NCBI GenBank assembly: GCA_035310145.1 | Contig: DATGEL010000049.1 | Coordinates: forward strand, 1 to 64,000 | Source: Dehalococcoidia bacterium | GTDB lineage: Bacteria > Chloroflexota > Dehalococcoidia > CAUJGQ01 | DNA length: 64,000 nucleotides | Direction of reading: 5' to 3' | Shown here: positions 1-8,493 of the stretch, piece after piece | Layout of the letters: every line of letters begins with the position of its first letter | Numbering within the stretch: position 1 is the stretch's first letter | Notes under the pieces: generated by a model | The model's database searches: none | Seen by the model: only the letters and a program-made list of their open reading frames with translations | Told to the model about the DNA's origin: nothing | Made by a program: the position numbers and the translations under genes

Positions 1-151
1 CCCCGTCGTGCTGCTCAACGATCGTGGCGAGCAGCGCATCGTGGCGTGCCATGGCCTGGCGCATGGCCGCGGGATGTTCCTCCCACGGCCGCGACGAGCC
101 TTCAACATCGGTGAACAGAAACGTGATCGTGCCGGTCGGCAGCTCAGGCAT
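1..151 (-). CDS. Class III adenylate/guanylate cyclase-type protein, N-terminal fragment
   Basis: The reverse strand opens at an ATG (149-151) and stays open to the window edge for 50 codons. The protein begins MPELPTGTITFLFTDVEGSS and continues with a W-E-x-H-P segment. This is the usual start of class III nucleotide cyclase domains in large bacterial regulators, often fused to an AAA/TPR or LuxR part. The aspartate of the FTD motif is a metal-binding position in the family. An in-frame stop lies a few codons upstream in the repeat at 171-206, so this ATG is the only good start. What follows the cyclase domain is outside the window. Confidence 0.75.
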   Translation of the reverse strand, partial: MPELPTGTITFLFTDVEGSSRPWEEHPAAMRQAMARHDALLATIVEQHDG

Positions 152-170
152 CGCGTCCGCCTCGCTGAAC

Positions 171-206
171 TCCCCTGTCCCCTGTCACCAGTAACCTGTC
201 ACCTCA
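171..206. repeat. Degenerate heptanucleotide repeat, CCTGT type
   Basis: Units of seven bases (CCCCTGT, CCCCTGT, CACCAGT, AACCTGT, CACCT) fill the short gap between the cyclase fragment and the end of the SDR gene. It is one of at least nine period-7 loci in the window. It ends at the stop codon of the SDR gene on the opposite side. Confidence 0.7.
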
Positions 207-962
207 CGCGATCGAGTAGCCGCCATCCACCACCAGGTTCTGGCCCGTGACGAAGTTCGAGGCGCGCGAGGCGAGGAAGACGGCGGCGCCTGCTAGTTCT
301 TCGGGTTCGGCGAAACGGCGCGCCGGCGTACGGCCGACGATGCGCTCGTAACTCTCCTTGTCGGCCATCAGCGGCGCGGTCAGGTCGGTGCGCACCCAGC
401 CGGGGATGATGCAGTTGACCCGGATGTTGTCCTTCGCCCAGGCTACGGCCAACGACTTCGTGAGCTGCACCACGCCGCCCTTGCTGGCCGAGTACGACGA
501 CACCGTGGGGCTGCCGAACAGCGAGAACTCCGAGCCGATCGTGATCACCCTGCCGCCGCCGTTCGCCAGCAGCGCCGGGTAGGCCGCCTGCGCCGCGTAG
601 AAGACGCCGTTCAGGTTCGTGCCCAGCACGCGCAGCCAGTCGGCTTCCGCCAGCGCCTGCGGCGCCCCGCGCACGGCGATGCCCGCATTGGCCACGACGA
701 TGCTCAGCTTGCCGAAGGATTCGAGCGCCGCCCGCACCGCGGCCTGCACGTCCTCACGCCGGCTCACGTCGCAACGCACGCCCAGGCAGCGCCGGCCCAG
801 CGCCTCGATCTCGGCGCGGGCCTCCGCCGTCTTCGCCTCGTTGCGCGCCGCGATCACGATCTCGGCACCGGCCCGCGCCAGCCCTACGGCGATGCCGCGG
901 CCGATGCCGCCGTTGCCGCCCGTCACCAGCGCGACCTCGCCCTTCAGATCGAACTCATCCAT
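204..962 (-). CDS. SDR family NAD(P)-dependent oxidoreductase (FabG / glucose 1-dehydrogenase type)
   Basis: A classical short-chain dehydrogenase of 252 residues, close to the usual 250. The cofactor motif TGGNGGIG is near residue 14, NAG is near 91, the catalytic Ser lies in TIGSEFS and the catalytic Tyr/Lys are in YSASK. The C-terminal GQNLVVDGG motif is typical of tetrameric dehydrogenases of the gluconate 5-dehydrogenase / glucose 1-dehydrogenase group. The substrate cannot be read from sequence. It is divergent from a LacI-family gene 170 bp away, which suggests, without proving, sugar or sugar-acid metabolism under that regulator. Confidence 0.9.
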   Translation of the reverse strand: MDEFDLKGEVALVTGGNGGIGRGIAVGLARAGAEIVIAARNEAKTAEARAEIEALGRRCLGVRCDVSRREDVQAAVRAALESFGKLSIVVANAGIAVRGAPQALAEADWLRVLGTNLNGVFYAAQAAYPALLANGGGRVITIGSEFSLFGSPTVSSYSASKGGVVQLTKSLAVAWAKDNIRVNCIIPGWVRTDLTAPLMADKESYERIVGRTPARRFAEPEELAGAAVFLASRASNFVTGQNLVVDGGYSIA

Positions 963-1059
963 CGGTACCGTCCCGGCCAGGGCATCGTGCCGCCGCTCAC
1001 CACGGCAAACGCCTGCATTCTACGCCCCCCGCCCCTCGCTTGACGTCCTCGATCACGGC

Positions 1060-1088
1060 TTGACAGCGCTGTGACGCGGGGCGATACT
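1060..1088 (+). promoter_or_regulatory. Sigma-70-type promoter of the LacI-family gene
   Basis: TTGACA at 1060-1065 and GATACT at 1083-1088 are separated by exactly 17 bp. Transcription would start near 1095, about 38 nt before the GTG start. GGTAAACC at 1098-1105 lies at the expected start point and could be half of an autoregulatory operator; that part is speculative. Confidence 0.6.
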
Positions 1089-1132
1089 TCGGCGGCCGGT
1101 AAACCTTTTCGCGCAAGACGCCTGGCGCGAGG

Positions 1133-2173
1133 GTGTTCGTGGCTACTATCCGCGACGTCGGCCGCGCGGCGCACGTTTCGATCGCCACGGTCTCGCGCGT
1201 GGTCAACGGCGACCGTTCGGTCCACCCCGGCCTGCGCCGGCTGGTCGAGGAAGCGATCGAGCAGCTCGGCTACCGGCCGAACGCCGCCGCGCGCAGCCTG
1301 CGCCTCGCCCGCACCGGCACGATCGGCGTCGTCGTGCCCGATCTCACCAATCCCACCTTCACCGACATCCTGCACGGCGTCGAGCAGGTCGCCGCGGCGC
1401 GCGGGCGCAACCTCTTCATCTGCGACGCCGCCGGCTCGTTCAGCGCCCAGAGCGCCCACCTCGACCGGCTCTACGGCCAGCGCGTGGACGGCATCCTCAT
1501 CCACCCACTCGGCCCGTTTCAGGCGCAGATCGCCGCCACGCGGGCGCTGGGCATCCCCGTCGTCGTCATGGGCCAGCGCGCCCCCAGCGGCATGGAGCCC
1601 GAGATCGTGGTCGACGAGGCGGACGCTGCGCGTGCCGGCTTCCGCTTGCTCTTCGAGCTGGGCCACCGCCGCATCGGCATGATCATCCGCTCCTACGGCA
1701 GCGAGCCCTCGCAGCCGATGGCGAGCATGCCCGTGCGCCTGCGCGACTACCGCGCCGCCCACGACGAAGCGGGCATCCCCGTCGATGAGTCGCTGCTGTT
1801 CAGCGCTCAGACGCTGGAAGAGGCGCGGCGGCAGGCGAGCGAGATGCTGGCGCGGCCCGACCGCCCGACCGCCCTGATCGCGGGCATGCACCGCTTCACA
1901 CCGGGCATGCTGCTCGCCATCCGTGAGGCCGGCCTGCGCATGCCGCGCGACGTCTCGCTGCTGGCGCACGGCGATTCGCTCTGGGCCAACGCCTTCGAGC
2001 CGCCGATCAGCGTGATCCGGCTCGACTACAGCGCTTTCGGCCGGCGCGCCGCCGAGCTGTTCTTCGCCGTGGAGGCGGGCGAGGCGCAGGAACAGACCCT
2101 GACCCAGCGCTCGGAGCTGGTGGTGCGCCGCACCTGCGTCCCGGCGCGGCTGGTTGCGGCAGCGGCCCATTAG
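1133..2173 (+). CDS. LacI family transcriptional regulator
   Basis: 346 residues with the standard two-part layout. The N-terminal helix-turn-helix and hinge (IRDVGRAAHVSIATVSRVVN, then GYRPNAAARSLR) are followed by a periplasmic-binding-like sensor domain starting at TGTIGVVVPDLTNP. This family binds palindromic operators and is released or recruited by a sugar or related ligand. A GTG start at 1133 is used here; another GTG two codons later is possible. The divergent SDR gene, and perhaps the downstream Gfo/Idh/MocA enzyme, are natural candidate targets. The ligand is unknown. Confidence 0.92.
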   Translation: MFVATIRDVGRAAHVSIATVSRVVNGDRSVHPGLRRLVEEAIEQLGYRPNAAARSLRLARTGTIGVVVPDLTNPTFTDILHGVEQVAAARGRNLFICDAAGSFSAQSAHLDRLYGQRVDGILIHPLGPFQAQIAATRALGIPVVVMGQRAPSGMEPEIVVDEADAARAGFRLLFELGHRRIGMIIRSYGSEPSQPMASMPVRLRDYRAAHDEAGIPVDESLLFSAQTLEEARRQASEMLARPDRPTALIAGMHRFTPGMLLAIREAGLRMPRDVSLLAHGDSLWANAFEPPISVIRLDYSAFGRRAAELFFAVEAGEAQEQTLTQRSELVVRRTCVPARLVAAAAH

Positions 2174-2240
2174 TGCGCAGAATGCCGCACGCGGGGCGCT
2201 GCCGCGCCGCCGGCAGCCGCCCACAGTACGCAGGAGCACG

Positions 2241-2765
2241 ATGGTGGAGATCCGCGAATATCTACGCTACTTCATCGACCAACTGCACGGCAACTACGAG
2301 AAGGCGCTGGCCGATCTGACGGCGGACGAGTGGCGCCACCGGCCCGGACCGGAGACGAATCACATCGGCTTCACCGCCTGGCACTGGGTGCGCACCGAAG
2401 ACAACGTGGTCAACTTCGTATTGCAGCGCAAGAACACCGTCTGGCTCGACCAGGGGCTGGACCAGAACTGGCAGTTGCCGAAGGCCGCGCAGGGTACCGG
2501 CATGCCGCGCGAGGAAGCGCATGCCATGACCGTGCCACCGCCCGCCGAGTTCTTGCCCTACGCCCGCGCCGTCTGGCAGAGCACCGCGCCCTACTACGCC
2601 GCGCTCACGCCGGACGAGCTGGACCGCGTAGTGCGCGTCATGCCCTTCGGCGAAATCCCCGTCTTGCAGGCGCTCGGCCAGATCCTGATCGCGCACGGCA
2701 ACCAGCACCTGGGCGAGATCTGGCTGACACGCGAGCTGCAGGGCAAGAGCGGCCAGGGCTTCTGA
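2241..2765 (+). CDS. DinB-like four-helix protein
   Basis: 174 residues starting at an ATG preceded by AGGAG. The opening (EIREYLRYFIDQLHGNYEKAL) and the conserved histidines in HIGFTAWHW and the late LIAHGNQHLGEI segment match the DinB/YfiT-like superfamily, whose members bind a divalent metal with three histidines. Many are thiol transferases or have no known function, so the name does not imply DNA damage induction. It lies about 67 bp after the LacI gene on the same strand. Confidence 0.85.
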   Translation: MVEIREYLRYFIDQLHGNYEKALADLTADEWRHRPGPETNHIGFTAWHWVRTEDNVVNFVLQRKNTVWLDQGLDQNWQLPKAAQGTGMPREEAHAMTVPPPAEFLPYARAVWQSTAPYYAALTPDELDRVVRVMPFGEIPVLQALGQILIAHGNQHLGEIWLTRELQGKSGQGF

Positions 2766-2804
2766 CGGACGACCGCCGCGCCCGGGCGTCAATGCGGCAG
2801 ACCG

Positions 2805-3815
2805 TCAGCCCGGCCGCACCGCCTTGCCGCCACGGGCCGAGTCGTAGGCCGCCAGCACGACCGCCAGGCTGGCACGCGCTTCGGCGCCGTCCGAGATCGG
2901 ATGCACGCCCTCGCGCACGGCACGCACGAAGTGGGCGTAGAGGCTGTCCGCCGAATCAGACGGCGGCGCCGCCGCGCTGCGCTGGCCGGCCCCGTCCGAA
3001 TACAGCAGCAGGAGCGGCTGCGCTGCCGCCGGATCGAGCACCAGCCGGCCGCGCTCGCCCTGCACGGTGACCAGCCTGTCGACGCCGGGCCGCGCCGTCC
3101 ACGAGGCCTGCATGGTCGCCAGGGCGCCGCCGGCGAAGCACAGCAACACCAGCGCATTGTCGTCGGCGAAGGTGGGTTTCTGCACCCGCGCCGTCATCGC
3201 CATGACGTCCACCACCGGCTCGCCCACGAACCAGCGCAGAATATCGACCATGTGAATGCCGAGGTCGAGCAGGGCGCCGCCTCCGGCCGCGTCCTCCCGC
3301 CAGAACCAGTCGCTCGTCGCGCCCCGGGCCCCGTCCGGGCCGGCGTGGCCGAAGACGCCGCGGGCGGAGAAGATGCGGCCGATCGCGTCCGCCGCCAACT
3401 CCCGCCGTGCCGCCGCGAAGAGCGGCTGAAAGCGCAGATTGTGCGCCACCATCAGCACCGTGCCGGCGGCGCGAGCCGCCTCGATCATCGCGTCGGCCTC
3501 GGCCAGCGAGACGGCCATCGGCTTCTCGACCAGCACGTGCTTGCCGGCGCGAGCCGCGGCGATCGCGATCTGGGCGTGCAGCGCGTTCGGCGTGCAGATC
3601 GACACGGCGTCGATCTCCGGGTCGGCCACGAGCTCCTGCCAGTGTGCGTAGACGCGCAGCACGGAGAACTGCGCCGCGGCCGCCTGGGCGGTCCCGACAT
3701 GGCCGCTGGCGACGGCGACAAGCCGCGCGTGCGGATCGGCGGCGAAGGCGGGCAGATGCGCGCGGCGGGCGATCAGGCCGCAGCCGACCAGGCCGATGCC
3801 GGTGGCTGCGCACAT
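2805..3815 (-). CDS. Gfo/Idh/MocA family oxidoreductase
   Basis: 336 residues with a Rossmann N-terminus (GLVGCGLIARRAHLPAF), the EKP motif near residue 100 (HVLVEKPMAVS) and GGALLDLGIHMVD, which carries the catalytic-site Asp and His of the family. Members oxidise or rearrange sugars, inositol or related polyols with NAD(P). It is the last gene of a leftward run: its ATG lies 2 nt after the stop of the unknown gene at 3818, which itself overlaps the upstream kinase gene. Confidence 0.92.
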   Translation of the reverse strand: MCAATGIGLVGCGLIARRAHLPAFAADPHARLVAVASGHVGTAQAAAAQFSVLRVYAHWQELVADPEIDAVSICTPNALHAQIAIAAARAGKHVLVEKPMAVSLAEADAMIEAARAAGTVLMVAHNLRFQPLFAAARRELAADAIGRIFSARGVFGHAGPDGARGATSDWFWREDAAGGGALLDLGIHMVDILRWFVGEPVVDVMAMTARVQKPTFADDNALVLLCFAGGALATMQASWTARPGVDRLVTVQGERGRLVLDPAAAQPLLLLYSDGAGQRSAAAPPSDSADSLYAHFVRAVREGVHPISDGAEARASLAVVLAAYDSARGGKAVRPG

Positions 3816-3817
3816 CG

Positions 3818-4327
3818 CTACGCCAGGTCCGCCGGGCGCGGCGCGGCGCCCTGCCGGCGCACGACGATGCGCAGGGCGTCCGCCTCGACGTGCAGCGCGA
3901 TCTGCGCCCCGGCGGCCGCGGCCAGCGGCGCAAACACGTCGAACAGCGCCCGCATCGCCGCGGGCGTCGCGCCGAACGGTGCCAGCACCGAAGCCCAGTC
4001 GGCGTCGCTCAGCCCCAGCGGCACCAGGCCCAGCGTCGCCGTGGCCTCGTCGGCGCCCGGCTGCACCTCGCGCACGGCGTAGCCGGTGGAGGCGAGGTTC
4101 TCCAGCACCAGGTGCAGCACCGCGTCGGCGCCGTGGCCGTGCAGCCCTGCCCAGGTCGGCGCCAGCCGCTCGGCCACGCGCTCGATCAGGCGCTGCGGCT
4201 CGACGCCGGCCTCCGGCAGCAGGCCGAGCGCCGCGGCGAGGAAGACGTGGAAGTTGAAGCCGGCGCGCAGCAGCAGGCTCTCGAGATCGGGCCCAGCGTC
4301 GGCATCCGGCGGCGGCGCCTCAGCCAC
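3818..4327 (-). CDS. Protein of unknown function, between a kinase and an oxidoreductase
   Basis: 169 residues, alanine- and leucine-rich, with no motif I recognise. It reads as a soluble alpha/beta domain (for example GYAVREVQPGADEATATLGL and AQIALHVEADALRIVVRRQG) and has no signal peptide or membrane span. Its ATG overlaps the last 8 nt of the histidine kinase gene and its stop is 2 nt before the next ATG, so it is probably translationally coupled to both. The position suggests a partner of the kinase, but this is inference only. Confidence 0.7.
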   Translation of the reverse strand: MAEAPPPDADAGPDLESLLLRAGFNFHVFLAAALGLLPEAGVEPQRLIERVAERLAPTWAGLHGHGADAVLHLVLENLASTGYAVREVQPGADEATATLGLVPLGLSDADWASVLAPFGATPAAMRALFDVFAPLAAAAGAQIALHVEADALRIVVRRQGAAPRPADLA

Positions 4328-6830
4328 CGGCCGCGTCCGCGCCGGCGATCGGCAGCCGCACCGTGAACAGCGAGCCGTCGCCCGGCGTGCTGGCGACGGC
4401 GATCGTGCCGCCGTGCCGCTCCACGATCTCCCGGCAGATGTAGAGACCGAGCCCGAGGCCGCCGGCGTACTGCGCCGCGTTCTCCGCCCGGTAGAAGCGT
4501 TCGAACAGGTGCTGCTGCGCCTCGGCCGGGATGCCGATGCCCCGGTCGCGCACGGCGACCGTCGCCCAGCCGTCGTGCCGCAGCAGGGTCACGTCGATGG
4601 GGGCGCGGGCATCGCTGTACTTGGCCGCGTTGTCGAGCAGGTTGTTGAACACCTGCTGCAGCCGGGCGCCGTCGCCGTTGGTCTGCAGGCTCTCCGGCAG
4701 GTGCAGGCGGATCTCGCCCTCGCGCTGCGGCGCCAGGAGGGCAACCGCGCCGCGCAGCAGGACGCTGAGGTCGCAGGGCTGCATGGTGAGCGAAAGGCGC
4801 CCGCTGCGGATGCGCGAGACGTCGAGCAGATCGTCCACCAGCAGCGCCATCTGCGCCGTCTGCTCGGTGATGCCGGCCAGCGCGGCGGCGATGTGCTCCG
4901 GCTCGAGCTGCGCGTAACGGCGTTCCAGCAGTTGCGCCAGGCCGCGGATGCTGGTGATCGGCGTGCGCAGCTCATGGCCGGCGATCGAGAGAAACTCGTC
5001 GCGCAGGCGATCCATCTCGCGCAGGCTGGTGATGTCCTGGAAGACCATGATCACCGCCGCGAGCTGGCCGCCGGCGTCGCGGATAGGCGCCACGTTGGAG
5101 ACGATCGGCAGCTCCTTGCCGTCGGCGTGGCGCACGATCTGCTCCTCGCCCAGCACCGGCCGGCCCGTGCTGAAGGTGCGCACGATCGGCTCGTCGCCGG
5201 GCTGATAGAGCCGGCCGTCCGCCTGCAGGAAGCCGTAGTGGGCGCCGAAGCTGACCAGCGGCATCTCCGGGTCGACGCTGCGGCCCAGGATCTGCTCGGC
5301 GCTGCGGTTGCTCATCTCCAGGCGCGCGGCCGCATCAAACAGCAGCACGCCCTCCGGCAACTGGTCGAGCACGGCCTGCAGACGTGAGCGCTCCGTCTCC
5401 GCCTGCTCGCGCTTCTGCACGCCGTCGAGGTCCGCGCCGATCTGGGCGGCCAGCGCCTCCAGCAAGGCAAGCTCGTCGCGGTTGGGCACGTGGCGTTCCT
5501 TGCCCGCCAGCGTCAGCAGGCCGAAGCGCCGGGCGCCGGCGGCCAGCGGCAGGTTGACGAAGGTGGCGGCGCCGCTGGCGGCCACCACGCGGCGCGCGGC
5601 CTCGTTGCCCGGCCGGTCGCGCTCGGTATCGAAGATCGTGGGGCGATCGCCCAGCAGCGCCTGTGTGGCGCGGAGCGCCGGTCCCAGCGGCGTGGCCGAG
5701 AGCAGCGCCGCCGCTCGGCTGGGAAAGCCCGCGTGCGCGAGGAAGACCAGCGCATCGCCCTCCTCGGCGAAGACGGCGGCCATGTTCACCCAGGGCAGGT
5801 GAGAAACCACACGGCGGCAGACGGCGCGGGCGGCGTGCCGCAGCTCGCCGGCGTGGCTGACACCGCGCCGCACCTCGTCCATCAGGCGCAGCGCCTGCTC
5901 GCGCGCCACCGCGTCCGACGTGTCACGCCAGACCGTCACCGCGCCGACGATGGCGCCGCCGGGGTCACGCAGCGGGTTGCCGGTGATCTCGAAGTGGCGG
6001 TCGTGCCCGTCGGCCATGCGGAAGACGCGCTGCGCCTGCGAGCTGCGCCCGGCCAGCGCCCGCGAGAGCACGGAGTCGCCGGGGCGCAGGCGCCGCCCCA
6101 GGCGGTCGCGCGGCAGCACGATCTCGGGCGCGGCCACCAGCGGCCCATCGCTGAGCCCGGCGGCCGCCAGCAGGGCATGATAGGCCGCGTTGCCGCTGCG
6201 CACGCGGCCGGCGGCATCGTAGAGCGCGACGGGATCGCTCATGCTCTCCAGCAGCGTGTCCACGCTCGCCCGGTCGATCGCCGCGGGCATGAGCATGGTG
6301 GCCGGCGGCTCATGGACGCCGTCGCGCAGCAGGTCGGCGCAGGCGGCAAGAAAGGCGCGGTCGATCGCCTCGCCCGCCGCGAACGGCCCCACCAGCAGGA
6401 GATAGTCAACGCCGCCGCGGACGAACGACGCCAGCGCCCAGCAGCAGCCGTCGCCGTCGACGAAGTCCGCCACGTCACCGTCAAGCGCGTCGCCGGCATG
6501 CTCGTGCGCCGCAGCCGCGACTGCCGCCGGCAGCTCCGAGCCGTCGAGGTCATCCGGCAGCGCGGCACCGTCGCGCCGCAGCACAGCGCCATGTGCGGCT
6601 CCGAGCGCGCCGGCCGCCAGCGCCCCGGCCTCGCGCAGCGCCGCCGACGGCTCGCCGGCGACGCGCGGTTGGGCCAGCGCGTAGAGCGCCTGCAACCGCG
6701 CCTGCTCGGCAAGGGCGGCGGGCGAGGCAGGTTGGGAGGCGGCGGGATGCGGCGTAGCCCTCTCGCTGGTCGTCATCGCTCCTCGCGGGCCGGCGGCGCC
6801 GCTGTCCGTGCCGCCGGCTGCGCCATCCAT
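4320..6830 (-). CDS. Multi-sensor PAS/GAF histidine kinase
   Basis: 836 residues without an obvious membrane span. Order: an N-terminal GAF-like region (about 35-180), PAS (about 190-310), GAF (about 325-470), PAS (about 480-600), HisKA with the phospho-acceptor in GHELRTPITSIRG, and an HATPase_c with NNLLDNAAKYS, DRGIGIP and GGLGLGLYICREI. It should autophosphorylate in response to a cytoplasmic signal; no response regulator is adjacent. A second start at 6776 (MTTSER) follows GAGGAG and is as plausible as the longer one. It leads a tight three-gene operon. Confidence 0.92.
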   Translation of the reverse strand: MDGAAGGTDSGAAGPRGAMTTSERATPHPAASQPASPAALAEQARLQALYALAQPRVAGEPSAALREAGALAAGALGAAHGAVLRRDGAALPDDLDGSELPAAVAAAAHEHAGDALDGDVADFVDGDGCCWALASFVRGGVDYLLLVGPFAAGEAIDRAFLAACADLLRDGVHEPPATMLMPAAIDRASVDTLLESMSDPVALYDAAGRVRSGNAAYHALLAAAGLSDGPLVAAPEIVLPRDRLGRRLRPGDSVLSRALAGRSSQAQRVFRMADGHDRHFEITGNPLRDPGGAIVGAVTVWRDTSDAVAREQALRLMDEVRRGVSHAGELRHAARAVCRRVVSHLPWVNMAAVFAEEGDALVFLAHAGFPSRAAALLSATPLGPALRATQALLGDRPTIFDTERDRPGNEAARRVVAASGAATFVNLPLAAGARRFGLLTLAGKERHVPNRDELALLEALAAQIGADLDGVQKREQAETERSRLQAVLDQLPEGVLLFDAAARLEMSNRSAEQILGRSVDPEMPLVSFGAHYGFLQADGRLYQPGDEPIVRTFSTGRPVLGEEQIVRHADGKELPIVSNVAPIRDAGGQLAAVIMVFQDITSLREMDRLRDEFLSIAGHELRTPITSIRGLAQLLERRYAQLEPEHIAAALAGITEQTAQMALLVDDLLDVSRIRSGRLSLTMQPCDLSVLLRGAVALLAPQREGEIRLHLPESLQTNGDGARLQQVFNNLLDNAAKYSDARAPIDVTLLRHDGWATVAVRDRGIGIPAEAQQHLFERFYRAENAAQYAGGLGLGLYICREIVERHGGTIAVASTPGDGSLFTVRLPIAGADAAGG

Positions 6831-6845
6831 GATAGCGGATCGGGC

Positions 6846-6940
6846 CGGGCGGCCCTCACCCCCGGCCCCTCTCCCAACCCTGGGAGAGCGGAGTTCTTGA
6901 CTACGCCGCCCGCTCTCTGTTCCCTCTTCCCTATTCCCTG
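6846..6940. repeat. CCCTCTCCC-type dispersed element followed by heptamer repeat
   Basis: 6846-6886 is a C-rich dispersed element (CCCCCGGCCCCTCTCCC core) related to copies near 25122, 31830 and 36206. From about 6913 to 6940 it changes to period-7 units TTCCCTC, TTCCCTA, TTCCCTG. No gene is visible from 6831 to 7060. Confidence 0.6.
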
Positions 6941-7060
6941 CCGCATAGCCCGCATAGCTGTCGGCGGGGGCTTGCAGCGCTAGGCGCTTCGCTGCCAGAA
7001 TATCGCACAGATGTTCTGATTAGCCGCGGCCGGCAGCGGCGTGGAAGCAGGAGCGGAGCG

Positions 7061-7297
7061 GTGCCCTTCATCGTGCGGCGAGGAGCGGCGCGCGGCGCCT
7101 GGCGGCTGGAGGCCGAAGTGCCTTCCGCGGGCACGGCGTTGCGCATCCTCGAACGCTGGGCGCGCGAGTTCCCGTACGAGTACGCCGAGGTCGAGGGGAT
7201 CGCCGGCGTCTTCGCCACGCACGACCCGGCCACGCACGCGATCGCCCGGCGGCCCCGTCCGGGGCGCGGAACGAGGGAACGAGGAACGAGGAAATAG
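7061..7297 (+). CDS. Small hypothetical protein whose C-terminus is encoded by repeat DNA
   Basis: 78 residues from a GTG preceded by an AGGAGCGGAG purine run. The central part (RILERWAREFPYEYAEVEGIAGVFATHD) looks like a genuine small folded protein, while the last 10 or so residues (RGTRERGTRK) are translated from the heptamer repeat, whose AAATAG supplies the stop codon. It may be a real gene with its end remodelled by the repeat. No family is recognised. Confidence 0.4.
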   Translation: MPFIVRRGAARGAWRLEAEVPSAGTALRILERWAREFPYEYAEVEGIAGVFATHDPATHAIARRPRPGRGTRERGTRK

Positions 7298-7395
7298 GAA
7301 AGAGGAGCGGGCCACGGAACCCCTATTTCCTTCATCCTATTTCCTGTCCCCTGCTCCCTGTTCCCTGTAACCTGTCACCTGTCACCTGTCACCTA
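7268..7395. repeat. Long heptamer repeat block with inverted halves
   Basis: The left half reads AACGAGG, AACGAGG, AAATAGG, AAAGAGG. After a short gap the right half reads as the opposite strand (CCTATTT, CCTATTT type) and then turns into TTCCCTG and CCTGTCA units up to about 7395. The arrangement can fold into an imperfect hairpin. It lies between the small gene and the ribosome-binding site of the crotonase. Confidence 0.75.
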
Positions 7396-7413
7396 CCCCC
7401 GGGAGGGAGTCCG

Positions 7414-8217
7414 ATGCAGTACCAGACGCTGCTCGTGGAGCGCGAGGGCCACATCCTGATCGTCACGCTGAACCGGCCGGAGCGGCTCAACGCCCTCTCC
7501 GCCGAGCTGACGGCCGAGCTGGGCAGCCTGCTCGCCGAGCTGGCGCAGGGCGAGGAGGACGTGCGCTGCCTCGTGCTCACCGGCGCGGGCCGCGCCTTTT
7601 GCGCCGGCGGCGATACGGGCGGCATGCCCGGCGGCGCCAGCGAACGGCCGCGGCGCAGCGCCGAGGCGGTACGACGCAGCTTCCGCGGCGCCCAGGCCGT
7701 CGTGCTCGGCCTGCAGCGGCTGGAGATTCCCACGATCGCCATGGTCAACGGCGACGCGGTGGGCGCCGGCTTCGACCTCGCCTGCGCCTGCGACCTGCGC
7801 ACGGCGGCGCAGAACGCCCGCTTCATGGTGGCCTACCGGCGCATCGGCCTGATTCCCGGCTGGGGCGGCGCCTGGCTCTACGCACGGCGGCTGGGGCTGA
7901 GCAAAGCAGCAGAGCTGATGTTCACCGGCGACTTCATGCCCGCCGAGGAGGGCTACCGCCTGGGCATGATCAGCCGCGTGACGCCGCCCGAAGAGCTGCG
8001 CGCGGAGACGCTGGCGCTGGCCGGGCGCATCGCCAGCGGCCCGCCGATCTCGCTGCGGCTGATGAAGCAACTGCTCTACCGCGGCCAGCAGACGGACCTG
8101 GAAACGGCGATGCTGATGGCCGCCACCGGCTCCTCGATCACCCTGCTTTCGGAAGACCACGTCGAGGGCATCGGCGCCTTCCGCGAGAAGCGCGCCCCGA
8201 ACTTCGCCGGCCGCTGA
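7414..8217 (+). CDS. Crotonase (enoyl-CoA hydratase/isomerase) family protein
   Basis: 267 residues, start preceded by GGGAGGGAG. Crotonase features: LNRPERLNALS, oxyanion-hole segments RAFCAGGDTGGM and GDAVGAGFDLACACDLR, then IGLIPGWGG and AAELMFTGD. By eye the second catalytic glutamate (AAELMFTG) is kept, but the first, normally just before the I/L-x-x-G-x-I-P-G segment, is not. A single glutamate is more typical of isomerase-type members, so water addition should not be assumed. The heptamer repeat begins right after the stop codon. Confidence 0.88.
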   Translation: MQYQTLLVEREGHILIVTLNRPERLNALSAELTAELGSLLAELAQGEEDVRCLVLTGAGRAFCAGGDTGGMPGGASERPRRSAEAVRRSFRGAQAVVLGLQRLEIPTIAMVNGDAVGAGFDLACACDLRTAAQNARFMVAYRRIGLIPGWGGAWLYARRLGLSKAAELMFTGDFMPAEEGYRLGMISRVTPPEELRAETLALAGRIASGPPISLRLMKQLLYRGQQTDLETAMLMAATGSSITLLSEDHVEGIGAFREKRAPNFAGR

Positions 8218-8220
8218 TGG

Positions 8221-8262
8221 CAGGGAATAGGGAACAGGGAATAGAGGGCGTGGGGCGTAGGG
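8221..8262. repeat. Heptamer repeat, GGGAATA / GGGAACA type
   Basis: Units GGGAATA, GGGAACA, GGGAATA followed by GGGCGTGGGGCGTAGGG. The last part is nearly the reverse complement of the repeat at 10627-10661. It starts 3 nt after the crotonase stop codon. Confidence 0.7.
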
Positions 8263-8384
8263 ACGCACGGCGTGCGCCCTTCGCGGCGCCGGGAACGCGA
8301 ATCGGGCTGGCCGTACACGGCCCTCCTGTCACCGGCCAGCGGCAACCACCCCGCGCCCTGCGCCCTCGTTATGCTAAGCGGCGC

Positions 8385-8413
8385 TTGACAGATGAGAACC
8401 AAAGTTCTGTACA
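8385..8413 (+). promoter_or_regulatory. Promoter with a LexA-type palindrome between -35 and -10
   Basis: TTGACA at 8385-8390 and TGTACA at 8408-8413 are 17 bp apart. Between them sits AGAACCAAAGTTCT (8395-8408), a GAAC-N4-GTTC palindrome, which is the core recognised by LexA in Bacillus and actinobacteria. A repressor bound there would block RNA polymerase. The -10 is weak. The same layout is seen at 41507-41551. Confidence 0.55.
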
Positions 8414-8493
8414 GAGCGCATGAACGAACCGCCCGACGCCGCCGCGAACCGCTCCGCCGCGGCCCGCGCCCGCGCGATCGAGCAACTCCGCAA

